Assembly (NCBI GenBank): GCA_905221605.1
Contig: CAJNDS010002276.1
Span: 459,491-523,490 of the forward strand
DNA length: 64,000 nt
Origin: Symbiodinium natans
Lineage: Eukaryota > Sar > Dinophyceae > Suessiales > Symbiodiniaceae
Reading direction: 5' to 3'
Shown here: positions 30,091 to 38,369 of the stretch, piece by piece
Layout: every line of letters starts with the position of its first letter
Numbering within the stretch: the first letter of the stretch is position 1
The notes under the pieces: model-generated
What the model was told of the DNA's origin: nothing
What the model saw: only the letters and a program-made list of their open reading frames with translations
The model's database searches: none
Made by a program: the position numbers and the translations under genes

Positions 30091-31900
30091 AAGCGATTCA
30101 GGAATTCCAGATGGGGACGAGCTCGACTTGTTTCGGAAGTTCATGCCGAGCCAACAGACCGAAGGGGAGGGCGCGACGGTGCAGGAAAGGGCGGCCAAGC
30201 AGCAGAGGACCCAGACAGGGCAGAAGGGAGGCAGTGGAAAACCCGGGAAGGGCAAGGGCAACCACCGCGGGCAAATGGCCCCCACTCGATCCAGGCGTTC
30301 TTCCGACAAGTCCCAAGGCATGAGCGACCAGAATCTGCACCTGTTGTGTCAGCTGCTGATCAGAATGGTCCTCCGCCAGGGGGATGCTCTGCGGATCATA
30401 GCCCTCGACACCTCATTCGTCGTGTGGCTCAGGACGGGCTTGCCAGCAGGGGTACCGGAGGCGATGTTCACGGCGGCCCAGAAGTGGAAGGAGCTGAAGG
30501 AGCAAGGGGGAGTCAAAGCACCACTGCGACATGTGCTTTGGATGTGTCTTCTGACAGAGCTGGAGGCCAGGACAAATCCAGCCAAGTTGACGGCGGAACA
30601 GAAGGGACCCTTGGCGAAGATGGGCTTCCTCAAGGACGATCATTGGCCGTTCCTGAAATGGTCATTCGACGAGGAGCAACTGGTTCAGGACACCGCTCGC
30701 TCCCCACTCTCCATGCAAGATGCCCATCAGCAAGTGAAGGATCTGCTGTCTGCTGTCACTGTCTCAGGATCCCTCGGTCATCACGCGGTTCCATCCCACA
30801 CGGCCCCTCGCCCCGGAGCTGAAGGGCCCCAACATCACGTTCCTGATGTTGGTTGCGCTGCGGTCGGAGCAAGCCAACGAACTTCACTCGATCCTCCTGA
30901 AGCTGGCCGGAAATGCCTGCACACAGATCGTGGGCATGTCGCATCGTCAGGAAAGGCTCAGCCGCTCCAACCTCGAGAAGCAGCTCTCGAAGTTCCTGCA
31001 GACGGGTGCGCTGCCGTCCGTAGCAGCTGGGGAGTCACAGATCATGCCCATGCAGGCGGGACACCTGCACCTGCCATCCCCGCCTCCATGGGGGGACCGA
31101 GCACCCATATTGACCAGCAACTTGTTCTCCGTGCCAAACTTCTCAACCGTGGTAACACATGCTACACCAATGCCGTGGTTCATGCACTACTGTGGCTTGC
31201 ATGCCGTACCTGCAGTCCAACCATGCCGTCAGGACTGATGAAGGCGTTCCAGGCGGCTATCAAAGATCGCAAAGGCTTGCATGTCTGGCAGCTTCTTGCA
31301 TGGCGGCAGCTCATGAAGGATTGGGCACAACCGAACAGGCAGCATGATGCTGCTGAACTCTTCACTTTCTTTCAGGACAGAGGCTTTGCTGACATGTTCG
31401 AAGGTAATTGGCAACGCAGAACTCTTACAGATGGCCACATGTGTGTTGAGGAAGCTGGCAGCACGATGCCACTACTTTTGCCCACGCCTCTGTTTGCTCA
31501 CTGCACGCCTCAGCACCTGTTGGACACATGGCATGCTCAGGCTGGATTCGCGGGATTGCTGACGGCACCCACTCATCTGATTGTCCAGATCAATCGTTTT
31601 GCCACTGCTGAAGAGACAATAAGTAAAAGCACATGCCCAGTGGATATCATCAGCACGTTAAACGTTCCGGTGTTCACTGTGGACCTTGCCACCACGATGA
31701 CCCTGTATAGATTGCATGCCTGCATCCTGCATCTTGGTCCCACTCCCACCTCTGGGCACTACCGTTCCGTGCTTTACACTGATGACAGACGATACATCAC
31801 TGATGACAACATGGTCGCAAAGTCTCTTCTGCAGAAGGATGCCGAGCAGCTCTCACTCAATGTGTACATCCTGCTTTACTCCAGAGTTCATAGTGCGTAG
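30091..31900 (+). pseudogene. LINE-1 C-terminal extension: basic linker plus ubiquitin-specific protease domain
   Basis: After the last zinc finger the natural reading moves to the frame open from 29900 (IPDGDELDLFRKFMPSQQ, then a Lys/Gln/Gly-rich linker and a helical region to ~30768). It then moves to a third frame (ITFLMLVALRSEQANELHSI to ~31060) and back. The last part holds all the landmarks of a USP/C19 cysteine protease: Cys box LLNRGNTCYTNAV (Cys at ~31160), QHDAAELFTFF (~31342), HLIVQINRF, His box HLGPTPTSGHYRSVLY (~31727-31775) and LSLNVYILLYSR, then a stop at 31900. USPs remove ubiquitin from substrates. The domain lies wholly inside the LINE boundaries. Two compensating frame breaks make the present copy a probable pseudogene. 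Confidence 0.8.
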
Positions 31901-32221
31901 TTCATAGGCAGCTGATGAGTTACGGCCCTGCTTGTTACCCCTGCGGCTGAGGGAGGAGGACGCTCACTCCTTTGGCCTTCTTGCAGGGCTACTTGCTACT
32001 GTCGCACGCCGACGGGCGGAAGTGCAGTGCTTAGGGTGTCGGACTTCCATCTCTGCCTTTTCTCACCTGTTTCTGCAGTTTGGCCTGCTTGGGCATTCGT
32101 GCCGGGGCCACAAGTGTTTTGTAGTTAGGAGCTTAGCTCGCTGCCACTGAGCAGCCGGACCACTGTGTCTGCTGAGGACTCGCTAGGTGCCAGACATGGC
32201 ATTGCGCCGCAAAGCAAAAAA
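31901..32221 (+). other. LINE-1 3' untranslated region with A-rich tail
   Basis: About 320 bases without a credible frame, ending ccgcaaagcaaaaaa directly before the 13-bp target copy. Confidence 0.75.
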
Positions 32222-33141
32222 GCTTTATCCAAGACCGTGTCCATAACGGCGAGTTGGCAGTAGAGGGAGTAGCCGGAACCGAGAATGTGAGCGATCTTCT
32301 CACAAAGAATTTAAATCGCCTCCAAACAGCAAAGCATACAGCAACCCTCGGACTTGAAGATGTCACCAACATCGATTTCCGAGAGGTCCCAGCAGTCAGG
32401 TCTTGCTTGTTGCTGTCTGGAGTGCTAGATTCTGTACTCGGGCCAGACAACCTCGAATACGAAGCTTTCTGTCGGCTATGCGAACTCGAGACTGAATATT
32501 CGACTTTGCTGATCGAGTTTTGCACGAGTTCACGTTCGAATCTGTACCTGCAAGGAAGTGTGCACCAAGTATTTGTCCTGCCGATTACTCAAGGGGTTGA
32601 CGGAACCTCAAATGACACCGTGGAGCGGGTCATGTCTGCAATGAATGTTGCAAGAGAATGGGGGATGAAGGTTGTTTTCTGGAGCAGCACTCCTTGTACC
32701 GGAGGTAGCCCGTACCAACGGCGACACGAAGATCGGCCGGGCTATCAGGACCATCTACAAGCTTTGTTCACGGTGCATCGCAAGCTCTGGCGGAGCTTCT
32801 TAGTGATGGTGAACCACCCGCAAGTGGGGGTATGGGTCATAGAATGGCCGCAGAGGTGTGCCTACTGGGGATGGGCAAGCACCCGTTCGTTTGCAAAGCA
32901 ACGAACCCACTACACCGGCGAAGTGCACGGCTGTGTTTCAGGCTTGGTAGGCAGAGATGGATTGCCTATCCGAAAGATTTGGAAACTGATGTCGAACGAT
33001 GAACAGTTTGTGCGAACAATGTCCGAAACGTTTGCATGTACCTGCAAGGGAGATCATTCACGAAACTTTGATCTCAAAGAAACGCAGCATTATCCGCCAG
33101 CTTTCGCGGACGTCGCCCTGGAAAGCTTGCGACTGCGGTAA
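32222..33141 (+). pseudogene. Copia-A RNase H tail and conserved post-pol domain
   Basis: The target copy at 32222-32234 leads into FIQDRVHNGELAVEGVAG and ENVSDLLTKNL, the copia RNase H tail, in the same frame as the RT at 21578. Counting from the TTG at 32254, the extra domain shows LLIEFCTSSRSNLY (~85-98), ITQGVDGTS (111-119), WSSTPCTGGSP (143-153), WVIEWPQRCAYWGW (194-207), a GRDGLPIRK segment and a C-x-C/His end. Every block has a counterpart in copia-B. The family is not one I can name. The motif I / PC-loop layout suggests a methyltransferase-like fold, which is inference. The stop at 33139-33141 precedes the purine tract by ~200 bases. Confidence 0.75.
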
Positions 33142-33344
33142 TTCGCGCCCGCCCGCCCGCCCCTGGCTTGCCCGCCCACCCGCCCAGCCAGGTTGCTTTG
33201 CGAGAGTTAGTCGACCTCCAGCGGTCTGAAGCAGTGCAGCGGTCTAGGACTGAGGAATGCGCCGGAATCCATGGCCCGGCGAGAAGCTTAGTTGGCTTTG
33301 CGTGGAGCTTAGTTGACGTGACCAACAGTGAAACTCTTGGTCAT
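33142..33344 (+). other. Copia-A 3' untranslated region with CCCG simple repeat
   Basis: Contains a gcccgcccgcccgcccc run (33147-33193) and no frame of note. Unlike copia-B, there is no third ORF between pol and the purine tract. Confidence 0.7.
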
Positions 33345-33351
33345 GAGGGGG
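33345..33351 (+). promoter_or_regulatory. Copia-A polypurine tract
   Basis: GAGGGGG lies three bases before TGATATATGTGAC, which is taken as the start of the copia-A 3' LTR. Confidence 0.6.
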
Positions 33352-33354
33352 AGT

Positions 33355-33367
33355 TGATATATGTGAC
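33355..33367 (+). repeat. 13-bp direct repeat flanking the 2.5-kb units, copy 1
   Basis: TGATATATGTGAC occurs here, at 35860-35872 and at 38370-38382, marking the edges of two tandem units. It behaves like a target duplication within the copia-A 3' LTR start. Confidence 0.85.
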
Positions 33368-33399
33368 TTGGCTCAAGATCTCGGCTCAACCCCGGTGGG

Positions 33400-33450
33400 G
33401 TGCACAGGTAGCAGAGCGGTAGCTGTGTGAACCAGCCTCGAGTCCCCTAA
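33400..33450 (+). promoter_or_regulatory. tRNA-like RNA polymerase III A/B box pair, unit 1
   Basis: TAGCAGAGCGGT (33409-33420) fits the A-box consensus TRGCNNAGYNGG in 11 of 12 places, and GCCTCGAGTCC (33435-33445) fits the B box GGTTCGANTCC in 9 of 11, spaced as in short SINEs. The cloverleaf as a whole does not fold well, so this is a tRNA-like head and not a tRNA gene. It is conserved in unit 2 at 35904-35954. Confidence 0.4.
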
Positions 33451-33470
33451 CTGTTTTGGGTACCAGGCCT

Positions 33471-33482
33471 GCTTTTTCACAG
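33471..33482 (+). promoter_or_regulatory. Candidate (trans-)splice acceptor before the unit 1 ORF
   Basis: gctttttcacAG lies 14 bases upstream of the ATG at 33497. Pyrimidine-AG sites this close to a start codon are typical of spliced-leader addition in dinoflagellates. Identical in unit 2 (AG at 35986-35987). Confidence 0.45.
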
Positions 33483-33496
33483 CCTTCATTTGAGCC

Positions 33497-34333
33497 ATGT
33501 CCAGAGCACCTGTGCAGTCGAGATCCTCACTGCCAGCAAGTGATGGGTTGGAGTCATCTCACCCAACTTGCTCTGCAGAGAGCCAGAAAGAAGGCACGGC
33601 CCGACTGGAGGGCGAAGCAGCCCGGCTTGGGGAACTCTTCCCTTATGCGAGTCCTCTTACAGCCGGCTGTGGAGTTTCTCCAGCCTTGGAAGACCAGGTA
33701 AGATGCTCGAGCAGCCTGGCAAATCCAGAGCGAACTTGGGCCCATAGAGCCAATTGTGGTCCCAGCCAAAGCAGGACTTTCCACCAAGCACTCTGCTTTC
33801 GCTGGCATCACAAGGGCCGGAAAGAGTGGCTGCTCCTCTCCGAGGACAGCAGCGTGTATTTTGTTCGCACCAGCAAATCCGGCAAAACAGTCCGAGCCGG
33901 ACCCTGTGGGCAATGGAGATGCATGGAAGACCCAGCAGAGCTCCACGGGGGAACGGGAGGCGACCCGCCCGTGCAGTGGCTTCGCCTTTTGAACTTTAAT
34001 TGCACTGGCTGTGGTAACATTCCAACCCATAACCTCAACTTCTTGCCCGGTCCTGGGAAAAGGCAACCAGCGATCTTGCATGGAGAGGATGGAAGACGCA
34101 TCGAGCTCTACTGTGCCCTTTGTCTAGAAAGCTTCCTAGCGTGCACGTGGAGCTGGCCGAGTTTCGACCAAGCAGTTAGGAGACCGGTGTTTCTGGACTA
34201 CGCTTCCCTTGCTAACTTGCGTCAGTTAGGTCACCAAGGTACGGAGCCCGTAGAACCTTGCTGGCGCCGCTGTCTTCTGCAGCCAGCGCACATGGCTGGA
34301 CCTTCCTTGAGGAAGGGTGTTCTCAGGATCTAG
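33497..34333 (+). pseudogene. Unit 1 ORF, frameshifted zinc-motif protein
   Basis: Same protein as at 36002-36919 but with one C missing in gtagaaccttgctggcg (~34260). This shifts the frame and ends the product at 278 residues with an unrelated tail. The CTGCGNIPTHN and CALCLESF Cys pairs are kept. The 3' part of the original frame (SPEEA...CGFEDLEDVPWEV) can still be read in the shifted frame up to ~34410. See the unit 2 entry for the domain description. Confidence 0.6.
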
Positions 34334-34414
34334 ACTCCCCAGAAGAAGCAGGCAACAGTGATTGGATGGTGTGTGGCTTTGAAGACTTGGAAGACGTCCC
34401 CTGGGAGGTCTGAC

Positions 34415-35859
34415 CTAATCCGGCCCCAACCCACCCAAATTGCAGGAGCTATGCCCTGCCAGAATCAAGGGTGAGATGCTCACCCTCCGGAATCCCTTTG
34501 TCACGGGTGAAGCTTCTCCCCGTCCAATCAGCGACGGTCCTGTGAGTCCGTTCCCAAACTGAGAGTGCCATAGGGCACCACGGAGAATCTTGCATAGAAT
34601 TGGATCATTTAATGATCGCATAAGGATGCAGGTTGTAAGAATGCAAGCAGAAGTGCTCAGTCCCGGCACGTACCCAGATCTATCCGTCGGAATATTTTCG
34701 CAGTTGTTCCGATGGACACCCTGCAGGACAGGCCGCCTCGATGCGGCTTTTGTTCAGCCTGACACCGGTTCGGCCCCTTTGCTCGGTCTGTGCAGCAGAC
34801 CGCTGGACCGGGTTTTCGGGCTCAGGTGCTTGTGGGTCTTCCACAGGCCCAACACGGGGTTCTCGCAAACACAGCGCACGAAAGGATAACGTTAGAACCG
34901 CACCCTGAAGATCCTCACTGGTTGATGAGGGGAGGGAGGGCGCTGAGGTGTGGCAGGAACGGACGAGGATCCTAGTACGCCGACCGTATGAGGTTTAGGG
35001 CATTTCCCTGCATCAGTTTGGGGTTACCCGTGTTTGGCCTGTCGAGGATCTCCTTTGAGATTCCTGCAGGGTGCTGTTGTTTCTCTCCGGGTGGTGCAAG
35101 CCCATCTTGGAGGAAGCCTAGCGGCAGGCGTTGTTGTTAGGGACCAATGCTTGGCTGACGGACAGCCAGAGGCACCAGATTGTGGAGGTTAAAGGCTGTG
35201 GCTCGGTGCCTGAAAGCCTGCCCAACTGAGCTGCCCAAATCAACCAAGCCCTCCCTGCGTGCAAGTGGTATGGGCTCCTTGGAGCCGCTGAGGTTGAACC
35301 AGTTAGTAAGAGCGAGAAAGCTGGTTCCCCTCCCTGGTGAGTAAGTGCGAGAAAGCCAGGTCAGCAAACGGGGCTAACAGGAGCTCAGTGCTGCTGCGGC
35401 ATGAGTTCCTGGGGCCTAGGTTAGTAAGGGCGAGAAAGCCTAGGCCTGTGCCGGAGGTTGGCGACTTTGCCAAGCCACTTGCGTTCAGTTTAGTACAGGC
35501 ATTGCCCATGTATCGGTTCCAGACCTTCTGCCTTTTCTGAGTGAGCCGGAAGTGGGTGAGTTTCTCCCCTGTACTGGCAGGGCTGATAGGGTAGGCAGTA
35601 CAGACCAGGCAGTTCAACCTGCAGAACATTTTGCCTAGGGCTTTGTACAGTGCCAAACCAGTGAGTAGCCGTAGGCCGCCGAGCTTCTCGCGGAACTGGT
35701 TAGGCCCTTTTTCTTCTCTCGGTGCTCCCTGCACATAGTACGGCCGTGTCAAGCAGGCCAAGGACACCTCGAGAGTCCCTTTTCCGTGCATAGTTAATAC
35801 CTACCGGAACTCCGGTTCCGAAGAGCCTAACCTGGCTAGCGACTCAGCCCGCTTTCGAG
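34415..35859 (+). ncRNA. Non-coding, hairpin-rich part of unit 1
   Basis: No credible frame. At 35297-35446 three hairpins follow one another: AACCAG/CTGGTT (35297-35326), CCTGG/CCAGG (35333-35360) and GGCCTAGG/CCTAGGCC (35413-35446). Each encloses an 18-base loop of the form TTAGTAAGNGCGAGAAAG. The loops are nearly identical and the stems differ, yet all stay complementary. A fourth, 7-bp stem AACCAGT/ACTGGTT spans 35656-35701. The arrangement is conserved in unit 2. An RNA-level role is inference. Confidence 0.55.
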
Positions 35860-35903
35860 TGATATATGTGACCTGGCTCAAGGTCTCGGCTCAACCCCGG
35901 TGG

Positions 35904-35954
35904 GGTGCACAGGTAGCAGAGCGGTAGCTGTGTGAACCAGCCTCGAGTCCCCTA
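35904..35954 (+). promoter_or_regulatory. tRNA-like A/B box pair, unit 2
   Basis: Same words as at 33400-33450 (TAGCAGAGCGGT and GCCTCGAGTCC), unchanged although nearby bases differ between the units. Confidence 0.4.
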
Positions 35955-36001
35955 ACTGTTTTGGGTACCAGGCCTGCTTTTTCACAGCCTTCATTTGAGC
36001 C

Positions 36002-36919
36002 ATGTCCAGAGCACCTGTGCAGTCGAGACCCTCACTGCCAACAAGTGACGGGTTGGAGTCTTCTCACCCAACTTGCGATGCAGAGAGCCAGAAGGAAGGC
36101 ACGGCCCGACTGGAGGGCGAAGCAGCCCGGCTTGGGGAACTCTTCCCTTATGCGAGTCCTCTTACAGCCGGCTGTGGAGTTTCTCCAGCTTTGGAAGACC
36201 AGGTAAGAAGCTCGAGCAACCTGGCAAGTGTAGAGCGAACTTGGGCCCATAGAGCCAATTGTGGTCCCAGCCAAAGCAGGACTTTCCACCAAGCACTCTG
36301 CTTTCGCTGGCATCACAAGGGCCGGAAAGAGTGGCTGCTCCTCTCCGAGGACAGCAGCGTGTATTTTGTTCGCACCAGCAAATCCGGCAAAACAGTCCGA
36401 GCCGGACCTTGTGGGCAATGGAGATGCATGGAAGACCCAGCAGAGCTCCACGGGGGAACGGGAGGCGACCCGCCCGTGCAGTGGCTTCGCCTTTTGAACT
36501 TCAATTGCACTGGCTGTGGTAACATTCCAACCCATAACCTCAACTTCGTGCCTGGTCCTGGGGAAAGGCAACCAGCGATCTTGTATGGAGAGGATGGAAG
36601 ACGCATCGAGCTCCAATGTGCCCTTTGTCTTGAAAACTTCCTGGAGTGCACGTGGAGCTGGCCGAGCTTTGATCAAGCAGTCAGGAGACAGGTGTTTCTG
36701 GACGATGCCTCCCTGGCTGACTTGCGTCAGTTAGGTCACCAAGGTACGGAGCCCGTAGAACCTTCGCTGGCGCCGCTGTCTTCTGCAGCCAGCGCACATG
36801 GCTGGACCTTCCTTGAGGAAGGGTGTTCTCAGGATCTAGACTCCCCAGAAGAAGCGTGCAGCAGTGATTGGCTTGTGTGTGGCTTTGAAGACTTGGAAGA
36901 CATCCCCTGGGAGGTTTGA
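36002..36919 (+). CDS. Unit 2 ORF: 305-aa protein with two CxxC pairs, unrecognised
   Basis: I do not recognise this family. Residues 1-70 are Ser/Glu-rich and probably disordered. Residues ~85-150 form a compact-looking part rich in Trp and basic residues (CFRWHHKGRKEWLLLSED, SSVYFVRTSKSGKTV). Residues ~165-220 hold two Cys pairs, NCTGCGN and QCALCLENF, about 40 residues apart, consistent with a zinc ribbon. The C-terminus is acidic (CGFEDLEDIPWEV). The frame is kept relative to unit 1 despite ~4 percent divergence, except for the unit 1 frameshift. A pyrimidine-AG acceptor lies 14 bases upstream of the ATG. It may be a cellular gene carried by a mobile unit or a hypothetical protein of the unit itself. 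Confidence 0.6.
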   Translation: MSRAPVQSRPSLPTSDGLESSHPTCDAESQKEGTARLEGEAARLGELFPYASPLTAGCGVSPALEDQVRSSSNLASVERTWAHRANCGPSQSRTFHQALCFRWHHKGRKEWLLLSEDSSVYFVRTSKSGKTVRAGPCGQWRCMEDPAELHGGTGGDPPVQWLRLLNFNCTGCGNIPTHNLNFVPGPGERQPAILYGEDGRRIELQCALCLENFLECTWSWPSFDQAVRRQVFLDDASLADLRQLGHQGTEPVEPSLAPLSSAASAHGWTFLEEGCSQDLDSPEEACSSDWLVCGFEDLEDIPWEV

Positions 36920-36929
36920 CCTAATACGG

Positions 36930-38369
36930 CCCCAACCCACTCAAATTGCAGGAGCTATGCCCTGCCAGAATCAAGGGTGAGATGCTCACCCTCCGGAATC
37001 CCACTGTCACGGGTAGAGTTCCTCCCCGTTCAATCATTGACGGTCCTTTGAGTCCGTTCCCAAACTGAGTGCCACAGGGCACCAAGGATAATCTTGCATT
37101 GATTTGGGTCATTTAATGATCGCATAAGGATGCAGGTTGTAAGAATGCAAGCAGACAAGTGCTCAGTCCCGGCACGCACCCAGATCCATCCGTCGGAATA
37201 TTTCGCAGTTGTTCCGATGGACTCCCTGCAGGACAGGCCGCCTTGACGCGGCTTAGTTCAGCCTGACACCGGTTCGGCCCCCTTGCTCGGTCTGTGCAGC
37301 AGACCGCTGAACCGGGTTTTTGGGCTCAGGTGCTTGTGGGTACTCACAGGCCCAACACGGGGTTCTCGCAAACACAGCGCACGAAAGGAAAACGTTAGAA
37401 CCGGTCCCTGTTGATCCTCACAGGTTGATGAGGGGAGGGTAGCGCGCTGAGGTGTGGCAGGAACGGACGAGGATCCTAGTACGCCGACCGTATGAGGTTT
37501 AGGGCATTTCCCTGCATCAGTTTGGGGTTACCCGTGTTTGGCCTGCCGAGTGCTTCCTTTGTGTGTACCTGCAGGGTGTTTTTGTTTTTCTCCTGGTGGT
37601 GCAAGCCCATCCAGGAGGAAGCCTAGCGGCAGGCTTTGTTGTTAGGGACCAAAGCTTGGGCTGACGGACAGCCAGAGGCACCAGATGTGGAGGTTAAAGG
37701 CTGTGGCTCGGTGCCTGAAAGCCTGCCAAACTGAGATGCCCAAATCAACCAAGCCCTCCCTGCGTGCAAGTGGTATGGGTTCCTCTGGAGCCGCTGAGGT
37801 TGAACCAGTTAGTAAGAGCGAGAAAGCTGGTTCCCCTCCCTGGTGAGTAAGTGCGAGAAAGCCAGGTCAGCAAACGGGGCCAACAGGAACTCAGTGCTGC
37901 TGCGGCATGAGTTTCTGGGGCCTAGGTTAGTAAGGGCGAGAAAGCCTAGGCCTGCGCCGGAGGTTGGCGACTTTGCCAAGCCACTTGCGTTCAGTTTAGT
38001 ACAGGCATTGCCCATTTATCGGTTCCAGACCTTTTGCCTTTTCTGAGTGAGCCGGAAGTGGGTGAGTTTCTCCCCTGTACTGGCAGGGCTGATAGGGTAG
38101 GCAGTACAGACCAGGCAGTTCAACCTGCAGAACATTTTGCCTAGGGCTTTGTACAGTGCCAAACCAGTGAGTAGCCGTAGGCCGCCGAGCTTCTCGCGGA
38201 ACTGGTTAAGCCCTCAATGCTTTCTCTCGGTGTCCCTGCACATAGTTCGGCCGTGTTAAGCAGGCCAAGGACACCTCGAGAGTTTTTCCTTTTCTGTGCA
38301 TAGTTAATACCTTCCGGAACTTCGGTTCCGAAGAGCCTAACCTGGCTAGCGACGCAGCCCGCTTTCGAA
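36930..38369 (+). ncRNA. Non-coding, hairpin-rich part of unit 2
   Basis: Hairpins at 37803-37832, 37839-37866 and 37919-37952 repeat those of unit 1 with the same three stems and 18-base loops. Elsewhere the two units differ by substitutions and small indels, but the hairpin bases are unchanged. Confidence 0.55.

Larger units (their letters stand above)
21579..32221 (+). mobile_element. LINE-1: 10.6-kb non-LTR retrotransposon with a ubiquitin-protease end
   Basis: It is bounded by a 13-bp duplication and ends in an A-rich tail. In order it has a 5' region with a Pro/Ser-rich ORF1 candidate, an endonuclease-RT ORF with C-terminal zinc fingers, a frameshifted linker, and a ubiquitin-specific protease domain before a ~320-base 3' UTR. 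Removing it rejoins the copia-A RNase H frame (CFIQ|DRVHNGELAVEG). At least three frame changes suggest it is no longer active. Confidence 0.88.
33368..35859 (+). mobile_element. 2.5-kb repeat unit 1 (ORF plus structured non-coding part)
   Basis: It is ~2492 bases and matches 35873-38369 at roughly 95 percent. It starts (C/T)TGGCTCAAG, has a tRNA-like promoter pair within 80 bases, a pyrimidine-AG acceptor, an ORF of ~900 bases, and ~1.5 kb of non-coding sequence rich in hairpins. No known transposon protein is encoded, so it would be non-autonomous if mobile. A tandemly duplicated gene trapped in an LTR is the alternative. Confidence 0.7.
35873..38369 (+). mobile_element. 2.5-kb repeat unit 2
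   Basis: Second copy, ~2497 bases, in direct tandem with unit 1 and separated by TGATATATGTGAC. Its ORF is intact. Divergence from unit 1 is around 4 percent in the first 400 bases, including coding changes, so the two copies are not a very recent duplication. Confidence 0.7.

Noticed and set aside
30091-30822. Continuation of the LINE-1 endonuclease-RT frame to 30822
   Set aside because: After ~30090 this frame becomes Arg/Gly-rich and unnatural, while the neighbouring frame carries the plausible protein leading toward the USP domain.
33400-33475. A true tRNA gene
   Set aside because: A- and B-box words fit, but acceptor, anticodon and T stems do not pair convincingly. Kept only as a tRNA-like promoter pair.
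34960-34995. Short resemblance to the large-subunit rRNA sarcin-ricin region (atcctagtacgccgaccg)
   Set aside because: Only about 16 scattered bases match, the GAGA tetraloop is missing, and no neighbouring domain V/VI rRNA motifs were found. Not called as rRNA.
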